64,000 nt of DNA from Nothophaeocryptopus gaeumannii (Eukaryota > Ascomycota > Dothideomycetes > Mycosphaerellales > Mycosphaerellaceae), in NCBI GenBank assembly GCA_031771865.1, contig JASISA010000022.1, forward strand, positions 2,232,001-2,296,000. Direction: 5' to 3'. Made by a program: the position numbers and the translations under genes. Below the pieces are notes generated by a model. The model saw only the letters and a list, made by a program, of their open reading frames with translations, did not search any database and was not told where the DNA came from. This document shows, in pieces, positions 32,003 through 43,308 of this stretch (position 1 is its first letter; the number at the start of each line of letters is the position of its first letter).

Positions 32003-34402
32003 TCACATAGAGAGTATGTGTTCGCCTTTGCCACGGTAGCGTTGGAGTTCCAGACCGAGTTCACGCATCTTCTCGGCTCCTTTGCCTGGCTTCACCTTGT
32101 AGGTCTTTTCGCCTTTGGCGGCAGCCTTGGCGCAAGCCTTCTGGAACAGCTTCTCGTTGCGGCGTTGACGCTTCTTCTCAAGTCCCTTGTAGATGTCGAT
32201 CGCTCCTCGTTTGTGTAGGTCTCCGCTGGTGGCGTCACCATGGGAGTCATCGCGATCCCTGTGGTGGAAGCCATTGAATTTTCCCAGGGTGAAGCCGCCG
32301 CCACGCGGAAGTGAAGAAGCCTCAGTGATAACAGGCCGGCCAGCGAGGACATTCGGAACGGTGAGCGCTGCCACCTTTGCGGAGGGTGACGCACGCCGAG
32401 TGTTTGGTGGAGAAGTCATACGGGCATTTGGTGCTGGCGAAAGATTGCACTTTGGAGAATGACCAAAGAGCTTGCGCGGTGGCGGGGAGCGCGCAGTGCC
32501 ACGTCGAGATTGTGCAGGCGGTGGAGAGCGGGCGGTTCCACGCTTTGCCACCGGTGGAGGAGAGCGTGCAGTAGGAACTCGTTTCAAAGCAGCCGGGGCT
32601 GGGGAGCCATGCCGATTCGGTGGCGGAGGAGAGCGATGCAAATTGCTGGTACTCCGTCCACGCTTGGACGGCCGGCGACGAAGCGTGTTGTCGCCGTCGA
32701 GCTCCTCCAGATCGCCGTGCATCAGATTCTCTTGCTCACTCTCTTCTGGATCTTCAAGATCCTCGTCATCTTCCTCGTCCATCTCCGGGTCTGAGGTCGG
32801 GAAGGTCGGATCAATGTCTTGCGGACGAGCCTTGTGCTTGGCGGCCTCGAGCTGCTTCCTGTGATTGATGAAAGCCTGCTCCATGGGACGGTCCTCGTCA
32901 AGTGTGCCACAAACAAAGTCAGTAGAATCAGGAAGGTCAACTGGCTCTGAGCGTGCTTGGATTGGTACAGCTCCTGTTCGGGTCTTGTTGCGCACCTTGT
33001 TGAGGAGAGTCCTAGGAGAGATGTGGCTAGAGCTGGCAGAGCCCACGGAGGATGACGGCGCGCTGGTGACATTTTTGGCGTCCTTGAGCAAATCCAGATG
33101 GTCAATGGAAGTCGCAGCTGTTGAGTATGGGCCAGGCCTCCACCACTCCTCGTCGCTGTCTCCACCTTCGGAATCAGACTCTGCAAAGCCTTCCTCGTCG
33201 TCAGTGCGAAAGCCGTCGTCGGACTCTTCTTCGCCTTGGATGTCGTCGTCCTCATCCTCATCCGCTTCATCCTCGTCTGCTCCAGCTTCACCGTCATCTT
33301 CGTCCTCATCTTCCGCTTCTTCCTCCTCAACGACCTCCTCCTCAACCTCTTCGCACGCCTTGCGAATGATGTTCTCTTTCTTCAATGTGTCGCTGACTGT
33401 CAAGCGGCTTCTGTGGCAGCCTGACTCCTGTACCCATGCCTCGGGTTCATCGTCACTAGAGGCGAACTCATGGAACCGGAGAGCCTCGGTGCTGGCGTCT
33501 GAATCGTTTGACATCTTTCGCTGAGGTAGTGAAGTGTTCGTGGTTACTGCTGGAGTAGGAACAGGGGTGACAACAGAAGGACTCTTGCGAACGCTCTTCG
33601 GCGACGCATGAATTACGGTGCTGTCTGAGCCACGGTGACCTTTGAGCTCGACCTTCGATGGTCTACGCTCCGGCGGTGGAGGACTGGTGAGACGCTTACT
33701 TGAAGACATCCGCTCTAGTGGAGGCCTGCTTTCAACGGTAGCCCTCGTCGGGCAGACGAATGTGAGAGTACATTTACGCTTCGGTGGTGATGCTGGTGTC
33801 GGTGCGACCTGTGGCTTGGGTTCAGGCTGTTTTGGCTGTGAGGTAGGCGGTTTCTTGTCTTTGTTACCACACGCAAAGCTGATACATCGCTTCCTGCCCA
33901 GGCCTGCCTCAACAGACTTCTCTGAGCTAGTCTCCGCCACTTTGTCACTCTGTTCGAGGATCTGAGGCTCCTTGGTCAAAGGCTTGTCGGTGATTGGGAT
34001 CGTAGAGGTGATGGCGGTTGGTGGAAGAGGTGGCGAGGTAGCTGGGCTGGCCACGCTGTGACCATCGTCACTGGTGAGCTCGGCGGTCGACGCGACGCTT
34101 GGACTGCTCCATGTTGATTGTGTGGAGAATGCACGGGATGGGGCAGCGTTGCTCTCCTCTTCATCCGTTTGTTCGGCTTCGGAATGCAATTGCCGGGTCA
34201 ACAAAGACTCCCTGCGTTGGTACATGCGTGTGTCGGCTTTGTAGAAAGAAGCGTGCGGTTGCAATTTCGGCGGCGCCCACGTGGTGGACTGGCGCTTTCG
34301 TTCGTCGGGTGGCTCGTCGACTTCTGCGAGAAGCTCTTCTGAGTAATCCATACCGGCAGTCGCGGTCGGTGTGGATCGTTGGGGGGTGTTGCGAACATCC
34401 AT
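32003..34402 (-). CDS. acidic, mostly disordered fungal protein (DUF2457-like)
   Basis: Single exon, 799 residues. Two short Cys-containing motifs stand out in a disordered background: GLGRKRCISFACGNKDKK near residue 175 and KRKCTLTFVCPTRATVES near residue 212. The centre is an extended acidic block (about residues 360-430, long Glu/Asp runs) ending in the aromatic GDSDEEWWRPGPYSTA. Further on are repeated TARSPPP units, and the C-terminus is basic and helical (YKGLEKKRQRRNEKLFQKAC). This combination matches the fungal family listed as DUF2457, recalled and not searched. No function is established. The acidic block and basic tail would suit a chromatin or RNA-associated protein. The gene stands isolated between 4.2 kb and 3.7 kb of gene-free DNA. 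Confidence 0.82.
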   Translation of the reverse strand: MDVRNTPQRSTPTATAGMDYSEELLAEVDEPPDERKRQSTTWAPPKLQPHASFYKADTRMYQRRESLLTRQLHSEAEQTDEEESNAAPSRAFSTQSTWSSPSVASTAELTSDDGHSVASPATSPPLPPTAITSTIPITDKPLTKEPQILEQSDKVAETSSEKSVEAGLGRKRCISFACGNKDKKPPTSQPKQPEPKPQVAPTPASPPKRKCTLTFVCPTRATVESRPPLERMSSSKRLTSPPPPERRPSKVELKGHRGSDSTVIHASPKSVRKSPSVVTPVPTPAVTTNTSLPQRKMSNDSDASTEALRFHEFASSDDEPEAWVQESGCHRSRLTVSDTLKKENIIRKACEEVEEEVVEEEEAEDEDEDDGEAGADEDEADEDEDDDIQGEEESDDGFRTDDEEGFAESDSEGGDSDEEWWRPGPYSTAATSIDHLDLLKDAKNVTSAPSSSVGSASSSHISPRTLLNKVRNKTRTGAVPIQARSEPVDLPDSTDFVCGTLDEDRPMEQAFINHRKQLEAAKHKARPQDIDPTFPTSDPEMDEEDDEDLEDPEESEQENLMHGDLEELDGDNTLRRRPSKRGRSTSNLHRSPPPPNRHGSPAPAALKRVPTARSPPPVAKRGTARSPPPAQSRRGTARSPPPRKLFGHSPKCNLSPAPNARMTSPPNTRRASPSAKVAALTVPNVLAGRPVITEASSLPRGGGFTLGKFNGFHHRDRDDSHGDATSGDLHKRGAIDIYKGLEKKRQRRNEKLFQKACAKAAAKGEKTYKVKPGKGAEKMRELGLELQRYRGKGEHILSM

Positions 34403-37400
34403 CTCGTCGATTGTCGCAAGTGTGTCGAGTGGTACAAGTGAATAAGTGTGCAGTGCGTTCGAAAGTGTCGAATCGTAACAAGCGTCGATTATACGACTAG
34501 GGTGGTAAAGAGGTTGTGTCGCCGTGTAGTCCGTTGCGCAAAGGCGCGTGGAAGAAATTGACCCAAATGGGCCGCCTGTGCTATAAGGTGAAGGCGATCA
34601 TGATGAAAGGGGTGTGAATGTGAATGCAAGTGCGAGAGGATTGCTCAAGACTAGGTCCTTAATTGTTTAGAGCAGGATCACAGGTGATGATGCTGGGCAG
34701 GTAGGCAGGGACTGTAACTTGGTCAGTGTGCGAGGATTATTACCGGCAAGGCTGATGAGACTGACGGGTGTGAAGGGTTCTCGTGTCTTGGCCGGCCGTG
34801 GCGAAGCAGAAGGCGGAGGCCTTCGCTGGCACTTCACCGACACCGCGCGCTGATTGAGCAGCGTCGAAGGTGCCAGACGTGACGAAACGTTGCCCTGCGC
34901 CTGTGATTGTAATTGCACAGTCAAGCGTGTGGGATCGAGGTTTGAGAATGCTGTGCTGTGGGTGTGAGAGGGTCCACTCAAGGCTGATCAGAGTTGTGTG
35001 ATGAGGGCAGTTCAAGAAGGAGTGGGAGGGAGGGAGGGAAGACTCGAGGAGGGCACGCACCCAGCGAAAGCACACGGTCAAGACGGTAAGCGCTGGCCGA
35101 GTGGAAAACCAGTCTATTTACGGACAAGTCTTCGCGTCATTTCACTTTCCATCTGCGGCTCCGCTCGGTCACTCACTGGGACGCAACTCCGACGCACATG
35201 CGGCCCACAGCAGGTGAAAGACACAGCCTGCGTGTGATTCTGGAGCATCATCAGGACACCGTGATTCGCATCTTTCCAATTATCTCGTTGAGCCTTGTGT
35301 GAGCGACATTCTTGATTTCCAAGACGCGGGCGCAGATGGCAACGACGTCATCAGAATTTGAGTGCAACCTTGCGACGGAACGCCACCATGGGTAATCGGC
35401 TTAGGCTTCAAGCACCCTTGAGAATCTACAAGTGGTAAAGCGTACTCAGAAAAACTTATCCTTTTTGTTATTGTGCGCCCGCCAGCAATTTGCGCAAAGC
35501 CCTTCCAGCGCCCAGCACCACAGGCCCGCATGCGCGATTTTCCGACTTGCGCTACAGCTTTACCTGCATCTGCCGCGTTGCATTTGTTGTTTCGGCTCGG
35601 CTCCAACTGGTCCATTTCGCTAGCCAGACCCCAGACGACCACCGTTCCCAGTTCTGCCTCAGGCCCACGTTTTACATGGCGCTCACTGATCCCAACATTC
35701 TAGACCATTGCAACAACCTCGCTGGTCCTTCCACTTGGGAATGCATCATTCATTATTGTTGATCAGTCGCAACTCCGCCCGGGCAGTAAAGGCCCGACTC
35801 ACCTTGACAGCGGACCCCGAATGGTCGTGCCGGCAATGCGTGTGTTTGTCAATCCCAGTGTCAATCCACTTGTCCGCGGCAGGCAAATCGCAGGTGGAGG
35901 CAGGAGCCTGCCAATCGGTCGGTGAGAGCGTGACTTCCTGCTGCTGCTCACAGTATCCGCCTCTGTGGTACCACATACATGTACACTCCTCGCGTACCTA
36001 CTATCCCACGCGCGCGTGTCAAGCTTTCATGCGAAGCAATGACCCGGCCTGCAAGCTGCAGCGCAGCGAGGAGCATAACAGCATCACGGAGCGATCCTCG
36101 AGAGCAGCGCGCCTCGAGAGGTATTCTTGTAACATCGCACCCTGTTACTCCGAAGGTCTGCAGATGCGAACGCTTGGTTGCAAGATAAGCCGGAAAGCGA
36201 GTACTCGGCAGAATCCTAGGGAGCCTTTCGGATTGCTCTGGAATGTCAGCCACTCTCCACGTCCGTCAGCAAAAGAAACACCTAGACAGAGAAACTCCGA
36301 TCGCTGCCGTCCTTCGCCAATGAGTTCCCAAATGGCTAAAACTGACAATTAACAGCACTGCAAGCTCAGAGCTCCCGCCCAGCATGTGTGCTCCCTTGCG
36401 AACTGGACGCTGCAAACTTCTTCGCGAACCTTTTTCGAAGTCGTGCCATGAGATAGATGCTCACTCTGTGACAAGATTAGAATCCGTCACCGTGCTAGAT
36501 TGAGTTCTTCACCGCTATGCAGCATACGAAACCCTTGTTTCGCTATTGCTCATTCAAGCAAGGTCAAGCTCAGCCTGAACCATCCACGAGAACCACTTTT
36601 CTGCTTCAGCCTGCAGGTGTTGGCATCACTGTCCGCTTGACCGCATTTTGGCTTCGGAACCGCTCTGGAAGGTGCAGCTATCGTCGTCTCTCAACTAGCA
36701 CTTCAGGACTGCCATGTAGCCAGGGGACTCCACACTAGCAACTGCACCCCAGAATTGTTACAGAAAATGCCGCGCGAGAAGCTGCCACCGTTGTCGCATA
36801 GCGCTGGCGAGCTGGCCTGTCCATCCTGCATCAGAGGTCACAGCTGTCTGTAACAGGGGATCTGTGACGGCGTGCGGCTGGCCGTGCAGTCCTCACGAAC
36901 GCCTTGATGAACAGTCTAGTCTGCGTTCTACGAAGCTCAGACCGGCAATCTGACTGGCGTGGACGACAGCTCTACGTGAATTCTCACAGGGAGCCTGGTA
37001 CGCTCTCACGACTACGTTCGAGCTTCAAGGAACACTGAACATACGGCGCACAACGCGGCTGCACGCTCACACGAGCTCCTTCAACCCTCAGTATCCGTAT
37101 GTCGGCTTACCTGATGAGGTGCTTTATAGCCTTGGCTGGGTATCGATATCGCTATGCGAACAGGCGAACTGTAAGCTACGGGAAGGATCATGGTTCCCTA
37201 CACCACTCCATAGCCTTGCTTTCATCTCTCCTTCGGAAGTGATGTCACTGTCACTCGGAAGACCGGTAAGGGATGTAATACTCCGTCGGAGGATGAAGGA
37301 AGAGCAAAGAGTTGCGTGTATGATGGCTGTGGTCAGCCGGACTCCTTGGAGCTGATACAGTATAGGACACGCAGAACGAAGACGCCGCTTCGTACGCGTA

Positions 37401-38114
37401 ACACCAGCTGTAAAAGGGTGCATAGCTGTTATGCGGCCAAGGCGGAAAGCAGAGAAATGCAGGAGTCTACATGCATCGCAGATTATCACCCGGTGTATCG
37501 GAAAGAGGGTCAGCTGCCAACCAGCTCTATCAATGCGTCAATGCCGCATCTCCTGAATTGCTTCACAGAGCACATGAACGATCAGCCTGTAACACTGACA
37601 CCCGAGCCGACATGCCCCCCTTTATGCCTCCGAACTGATCACGATCCCTCTCCAGGGATGGCAGCTCGACTGTCAAACGACTGTTGAACGAGATGCCGAG
37701 ATTGTGGTTGACATGTCGAGACTGTGATTACCTGCAATGCGGCTGCGTTTCACACGTCTCACGGGACTGTTCAGTAAGCGCTCCACGTTTGATGGTACTG
37801 TGGTTGATGGACTTTATCTCCCGGGTCTCGATCTGAGGTATGTCGGGATTCTGAAACGATCACTGTGTGAAGAGATGTCGGCGCTTTTGATGGGATGGTC
37901 TAGAACTTTGCTGCCTTTATCGCGCTGATCGTTGTACCCTTCATCGTGCTCACCCACTCACTACCAATGGCCAGCCTGTCACAAGACACTCATGCTGCTC
38001 AGGAGTAAAGTCATCTTCACGCTGGCAGTATAGAGTCTCCAACCTGTCGGACAGAGATTCTCAAGTGCTCTACCTTCTCTACTTCCCATACTCTCAATCA
38101 GACGTCTCCACTAT
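34403..38114. other. 3.7-kb gene-free region
   Basis: Lies upstream of the DUF2457-like gene and downstream of nothing on the plus strand. The longest plus frame (35708-36352, 214 codons) has low-complexity, Ser/Arg/Cys-rich translation, no motif, and overlaps other frames equally long. I treat it as chance. Probably a long regulatory region. Confidence 0.4.
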
Positions 38115-39035
38115 CTACTCCTCCTTCCCAACCTCAGGCACTCCATGACCAGCCTGATACCAACTCCAAATATTCAATCCAATCTTCTGTCCCTCAGTAA
38201 CCGGCATCCCGGCATGAATCGTCTCCTTATACCCTCTCCCCTCTGAATCGAAATTCATCCAAAACACCGCACTTCCTTTTTGGGGTCGGAATGTTACTCC
38301 CTCTCCCACTCCTCCTCCTCCTCCCCTGCCATCGTCGCCCTCACCGGGCGTCAGGCACTCGACATACTCACACCACCTCTCATCCCTCGGCGCAGGCAAT
38401 CTCGGAAAATACGTCCCTCCTCCGACGCAGCTGTCCTGAAGATAAACCATGAAACTGCTCACGCGGCGCGAGGTGCGAGTGCTGGAAGACCAATCGTAGT
38501 GCATCGCATAATGTCCAGAAACATTATATCTTTGCGTCCACAATCTCTCGATGAAAGTTTGATCTGGCCAGCCTTGGAATTCCAGCGCGCGGGATTCGAT
38601 ACATTGCACGGTTGTGTCTCGTTCGATGGCTGCTTTTTCTGATTTCCGGACTTGATCATCGACGCCTTCGACGCCGGCGTTGACGATTGTGGAGATTGCC
38701 CATTTCGTTTCGCTCAGAGCGATCAAATGCTCGCTTTCCGTGTCGCTCAGAAATCCATCGACGTATAACACCAGCGGACTCGTGCTGTAAATGTGCGATT
38801 TGTATGCGTGAAGTGGACATTGCAAGTCCTTGGATGGGTAGACGAGAGTTTCGATTTTGGCGAGGGATGTTGAAGGGGTTTGGTCTGGTGATGTATTTTG
38901 GTCTTTCTTGTCGTGTGAGGATGATGAGGGGCCTGGAGTTCCGAGGAGGACGTAGATGATGAGGGAGATGACAGCTACTTCGAGGGCTGTCCGGTAGGTT
39001 GATGATGAGGGGGGAGGGGATTGTTCTTTTGCCAT
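38115..39035 (-). CDS. prolyl 4-hydroxylase-like Fe(II)/2-oxoglutarate dioxygenase
   Basis: Single exon, 306 residues. An N-terminal hydrophobic helix (ALEVAVISLIIYVLLGT) suggests a type II membrane protein of the secretory pathway. The dioxygenase domain occupies residues 85-295. It has the full set of catalytic residues: His179 and Asp181 in GHYAMHYDW, the distal iron ligand His274 in ETIHAGMPV, and the 2-oxoglutarate-binding Lys284 in GQKIGLNIWSWYQ. The strand SFMVYLQDSCVGGGTYFPRL is typical of the family. A glycine-rich loop (residues 235-245) is inserted just before the last strands. The enzyme would hydroxylate prolines in a protein substrate, which is not identifiable here. Confidence 0.92.
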   Translation of the reverse strand: MAKEQSPPPSSSTYRTALEVAVISLIIYVLLGTPGPSSSSHDKKDQNTSPDQTPSTSLAKIETLVYPSKDLQCPLHAYKSHIYSTSPLVLYVDGFLSDTESEHLIALSETKWAISTIVNAGVEGVDDQVRKSEKAAIERDTTVQCIESRALEFQGWPDQTFIERLWTQRYNVSGHYAMHYDWSSSTRTSRRVSSFMVYLQDSCVGGGTYFPRLPAPRDERWCEYVECLTPGEGDDGRGGGGGVGEGVTFRPQKGSAVFWMNFDSEGRGYKETIHAGMPVTEGQKIGLNIWSWYQAGHGVPEVGKEE

Positions 39036-39382
39036 CTTGGTTGTATCGTATCCGAGGTTGTGGGTTGCCTCGCTACGCTCCTACCGTATACATGGACTTC
39101 GATTTCTTTCAAGGTCGCCGGGTTACTTGAACATTTTTTTACACATTGGTCGATGTACAGGGGACTCGTCGAAGAATGGCTTGACTTCGAGATCCGCATT
39201 TCAGGGTTTCGTTGCGGCCCGCTCGGGAGCTGACGCAATCTTTCACATGGCATTGGCATGTTGGAAGAAAGTACTGACAGAAGCATGAATGTAAAGATTG
39301 GTATGTGTTCGCTGTACAGATAATGATTTACAGGGGCGCGCTATTCACAGACTCTGTACAGTCAATTTCACTTCGCGACCTT
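39036..39382. other. intergenic region
   Basis: Promoter side of the P4H-like gene and 3' flank of the following minus-strand gene. Nothing else seen. Confidence 0.4.
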
Positions 39383-40495
39383 CTAGCTGCGGATGAGGGT
39401 TTTGATCCACCCACCAATTCCCGTCTGATCTCTAATGTCTTCTTCAGACATCTTCTCCAACACCTTCCCTCCTTCCAGAAGATGACAACCCTGAAGGTCG
39501 AGCTTGAAGTTTCCATTCCTCTCAACCCGGAGGTACGCCATCTGGTCTCTCAGGAACATCCTTCGCACATTCTTCACAATGCCCGGCCAGATGTCAACCA
39601 TGGAACGACTGATTCTTGACAATCTACTTCCGTCCTTCTGCACCAGATCCCCAGCATAGTATTGCTCGCTGAAATTCCGATAGTCTTTGATCGGATAGTT
39701 GTGAAACTTCAGATCGTATACAGCGCCAGGTACGCTTCGGTCGAGGAAGATCTTCTTGGGTTCGGTTTCCAGAACATCCGGCTTCAAGAACGGTAATTTC
39801 CTCTTGACCTGCAACCTCAAGAACCACGGCACTATTTCACCCTCCGCCGCCCTCACAGCTGTAATCGACTTGACTAGATTCATCGGTGCGAGGATGAACG
39901 TCGTCCCGAACGCCACTACAATCACAGTCGAAAGCGCCCCCAAAGTCTTCATATACCACGGAATTCTGAGAGCAGGCTTGTCTTCCTCATGAGGCGGTTC
40001 TTTCAAGATCATCTGGGCATAGCTCGCTCCGCCGATGATGAGCAAGATCCCGATGGCGTAGGAGACATAGTAGAAAGGTCCATGGTCCTCTGGTGCCACG
40101 TAAATAAGGACTTCATCCGCCTGAGGGAACCGTGAGCTCATCCAGTCGGCGTAGGAGGATCGTGGTGCGGGTTTGGGTGCTGTTGCTGGGTTGACAGGTG
40201 ATAGAGATGGAGCAGCTGATGGAGCGCCTTTTGGGGGAGAAGGACCGGGTGGTTGGAGCTTGTTCGCTGCTGGGGCTTTGCGGTCTTGAGGTACGCGGGA
40301 TTGCGGGAGTGCGTTCTTGAATACTCCTTGCTTGTTCTTGGTTAAAGCACTCGAGATGCTGAACGGTCGTCTAGGATGGATTTCTTTTGGAATATTTTGC
40401 AATGGTCTTGATACTAGACAGCATCTTTCTTGCGTGAGAATCTGTTGTCGAACAGCTGGAGGAAGCCGTAACAGTAATCGTACGGCGCTCACCAT
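39383..40495 (-). CDS. mitochondrial two-TM protein, possibly TMEM223/Mrx15-like
   Basis: Single exon, 370 residues. The N-terminus is a long basic presequence (MVSAVRLLLRLPPAVRQQIL) followed by a Pro-rich linker to about residue 115. Two membrane helices follow: GPFYYVSYAIGILLIIGGAS and MKTLGALSTVIVVAFGTTFI. They are separated by a short charged loop and followed by a soluble domain of about 150 residues ending in TGIGGWIKTLIRS. The order presequence, two closely spaced helices, soluble beta-rich tail resembles the TMEM223/Mrx15 type of inner-membrane proteins that contact mitochondrial ribosomes. I infer this from layout alone. A different mitochondrial membrane protein is equally possible. 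It is divergently arranged with the Pdx1 gene, 275 bp apart. Confidence 0.75.
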   Translation of the reverse strand: MVSAVRLLLRLPPAVRQQILTQERCCLVSRPLQNIPKEIHPRRPFSISSALTKNKQGVFKNALPQSRVPQDRKAPAANKLQPPGPSPPKGAPSAAPSLSPVNPATAPKPAPRSSYADWMSSRFPQADEVLIYVAPEDHGPFYYVSYAIGILLIIGGASYAQMILKEPPHEEDKPALRIPWYMKTLGALSTVIVVAFGTTFILAPMNLVKSITAVRAAEGEIVPWFLRLQVKRKLPFLKPDVLETEPKKIFLDRSVPGAVYDLKFHNYPIKDYRNFSEQYYAGDLVQKDGSRLSRISRSMVDIWPGIVKNVRRMFLRDQMAYLRVERNGNFKLDLQGCHLLEGGKVLEKMSEEDIRDQTGIGGWIKTLIRS

Positions 40496-40770
40496 GGTGG
40501 CCGTGTCAATGTATCGATGCAGACCGGCTGCAAACTTGATATTTTCCTTGACGGATGTTGTTTATGAGTCGAATGCATGAGCATGGGAGATCTCGGAGGT
40601 GAGCGTTTCGGGCCGTTGTTCGGACTTCCTCACTCTCAATCCCAACAATAGCTCACCTTCTCGAACTTCTCTGCCGCCGCCCTCCTACTCCCTACAACAT
40701 CCTCGGCGTGCCATTGCTGCTTCAAACGACATATTGGAAGGATTGGGCATCGCGAAAGGTAATAGCAGCA
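40496..40770. promoter_or_regulatory. short divergent promoter between two mitochondrial protein genes
   Basis: 275 bp separate the start codons of the two-TM mitochondrial protein (minus) and Pdx1 (plus), so both promoters must lie here. I see no sequence element that I can name with confidence. Confidence 0.5.
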
Positions 40771-42133
40771 ATGGCGGGAGTTGCCAACACAGCCAGACTT
40801 TCAGCCCGCGTGGCCAGCAGATATGCTCCACGGACTATTGCGCGAAGAGGTACATCCACCCGGACGACAAAAATCGCACAAACTGAAGCAATACTGATAT
40901 ATCACAGGCTTCCATGTCTCTCGGCGCGACGCTGCCGCCCAGAATTATGCTATGCCCGCCCTCTCCCCCACCATGACCGAAGGAAACATCGCATCATGGC
41001 GCATCAAAGAGGGAGACTCCTTCTCTGCCGGTGACGTTCTGCTCGAGATCGAGACCGATAAGGCGACTATGGATGTGGAGGCTCAGGACGATGGCATCCT
41101 TTTCAAGATTACCAAGGGCGACGGCAGCAAGGGCATTCAGGTCGGCGAGCGGATAGCAGTGACTGCGGAGCCTGGAGATGATATCTCTGGCTTGGAGGTA
41201 CCTGCAGAAGAGAACAAGTCACAGCCGAAGCAGCAGGCTAAGGAGGAGAAGCCTGCACCAGAGAAGGAGAGCAAACCAGCGCCGAAGGAAGAGGAGGCTT
41301 CCCAGACTGCAGAGAAAGCTTCAGCAGGGCAACAGGAGGGCAAGCAAATTGGCGCGCCTGCGAACAAGAAATATCCGCTATATCCATCAGTGGAGACAAT
41401 GCTGCATCATAACGGCATGTCCGCAAAGGACGCAGATCAAATACCAGCCACCGGACCCCAAGGCCGACTACTCAAGGGAGACGTCCTTGCGTACCTAGGC
41501 AAGATCAACAAAGACTACCCAGCACAATCCTCCCAGCGCCTCGAAAAGCTCTCCCATCTCGACCTATCCAACATCCAACTCGCAAAGAAGGCAGAAGCGA
41601 GAACGGAAGTCAAGCCTGCGGAAACGCCCTCCCAACCACCTCTACCCCAAGAGACCGAAATCGCAATCCCCATCTCCCTATCTCAAGTCATCGCGACCCA
41701 AAAACGAGTCAACGATACCCTGGGCATCCACCTTCCTCTCTCAACATTCATCGCCCGCGCCTCCGAGCTCGCGAACGAAGATCTTCCCCTGGACAAGAAG
41801 CACAAACCCACCACCGACGAACTCTTCAACTCCATTCTCGGACTAGATCAAGTCGCCACATCGAGTAGAGGCAACTACTTCCCAAATATTACTGGCCTGA
41901 GCACACCTTCCCTTGTCGCTGCGAAGCCTACCAAGAGGCCCGATATAATCGATTTGCTGGCGCCTAAGCAAACGAAGAAAGTTACTAGGCCTGTTGTGCC
42001 TGCACCCGGGACATCGGCTGGGGAGAATGTGTTTTCGGTTGTTGCGGCAGAGGGAGAGGAGAGGAGAGCGACGGAGTATTTGGAGAGGATGAAGATTGTA
42101 TTGGAGAAGAATCCGGGGCAACTTGTGCTGTAA
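40771..42133 (+). CDS. PDX1: pyruvate dehydrogenase complex E3-binding protein (component X)
   Basis: Two exons, 40771-40849 and 40908-42133 (58-nt intron, GTACAT...TATCACAG with branch ATACTGAT), give 434 residues. A mitochondrial presequence (MAGVANTARLSARVASRYAP) leads to a lipoyl domain at about residues 42-120, with lipoyl-lysine K78 in LEIETDKATMDVEAQD. A charged Lys/Glu/Pro linker is followed by the peripheral-subunit-binding domain (residues 182-223: LYPSVETMLHHNGMSAKDAD, then GPQGRLLKGDVLAYL). The C-terminal part lacks the catalytic HxxxDG motif of E2 acyltransferases. It is therefore the E3-binding protein, which anchors dihydrolipoamide dehydrogenase in the complex. The N-terminus is only reached through the intron, which confirms the model. 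Confidence 0.93.
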
Positions 42134-42379
42134 AGGCGGCTTCAAAAGGGCATTCCTGAGTTTGAGCGTGCATGGAAGCAATGGAAACTGCAGCGCGGCG
42201 TTTTCGGGTGAAGATGTCAAGTCGAACCATCAGCTCAAGAGCATGTATCATACCATACAAGCTGTTTTCATTGCATCATCCCCGCACGACGAGCCTGCAC
42301 ATTCTCGCGGTGTGCGGTGTGCGGTGCGAGTAAAGGTTGGGTACCTCGAAATCAAGACAGGCTCCTTCTCGGTCACAAG

Positions 42380-43215
42380 ATGACTCCCTACGCGTTGAAG
42401 TTGCGCATAACGCGTGCCTTTCTTCGTATCCCCGAGACCTGTCTGCAAACGCGACGAACAAGCTAGACACACCGAACTCGCTAAGGCTAGCCTAGTCTTC
42501 AAGTTTTCCGGCGAAAACGCTCCCTACGCGTGCAGAGCAAAACACCGCTCCCGACTCTACGAGCTTTATATCGCCCTACGGATTCGTGAATCGATATAGC
42601 GACCACGAGACCCTCGAAAACACGAGAAGGAGGAGCATACGATATTACTACATCGCCGTCCTAGAAGAGGCTAGGATAGGAGGACGAGAAGGACCTATAC
42701 TTAGCCTACGGGAGAAGAAACGTATACGGTCGGCTCTATACGTTATATATCTATCCTACGAGATACCGAAATACCCTTCGAATATACACGTCTAAAAATA
42801 AGGAGAAGGCGACGATCTTAGTCCACGCGTAACGCCTTTCGCGGATGGTATAAAACAACCTCCTCCGGTCTCTGTTACGCGGTAGACCTACGCGTTCAAC
42901 GCGGCCGAGTTGTCAGGTCACTACTTAGCGGAACGAGGAACCGACTATATACTATAGCTATAGGCTATTTTAGTTTAGGTCGTATACGGATACTTATAAG
43001 GTTCTGGGCGACGACGACGAGCTTAAGAAGGTAGTTTCTGAGGGATTACTCTACGGACGACGTACATTCAAGTGTATTTCGCTGTTTGCTTTATTTGCTA
43101 TTATTGGAGTTGTTTATATTCTACGTCAAAGACGCCCCTACATAGCGGAGTCTTACATAGCGCCTATTAGGCAGCTGCTGGAACGCCAGGGATCACGCGT
43201 TACACGAGGTTCATA
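42380..43215. mobile_element. RIP-like, AT-rich repeat relic
   Basis: The sequence changes character abruptly: TpA steps are very frequent, TpG and CpA are scarce, while CpG is retained. Short motifs such as CTACG, TATAC and ACGCGT recur. This is what repeat-induced point mutation leaves in a transposon copy (CpA to TpA on both strands). A 69-codon plus frame (42586-42795) shows degenerate protein-like sequence but no recognisable transposase motif. No terminal repeats or target-site duplication could be seen, so the element type is unknown. The flanks 42134-42379 and 43216-43308 are 3' UTR-like. Confidence 0.6.
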
Positions 43216-43308
43216 GGACTACGAATGGAACCTCTCTCTCTCTTCATTGCATCATCAGATTCATCATTACACTACCCACGTCACTGATTCCCCCCTTTCA
43301 ACCACGCT

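Noticed and set aside
32472..33524. Ser-rich and Arg-rich plus-strand frames over the DUF2457-like gene
   Set aside because: They are antisense shadows of its Glu/Asp and Ser/Pro codon runs.
35708..36352. 214-codon plus-strand frame in the 3.7-kb desert
   Set aside because: Low-complexity Ser/Arg/Cys translation with no splice partners or motifs, overlapped by other frames.
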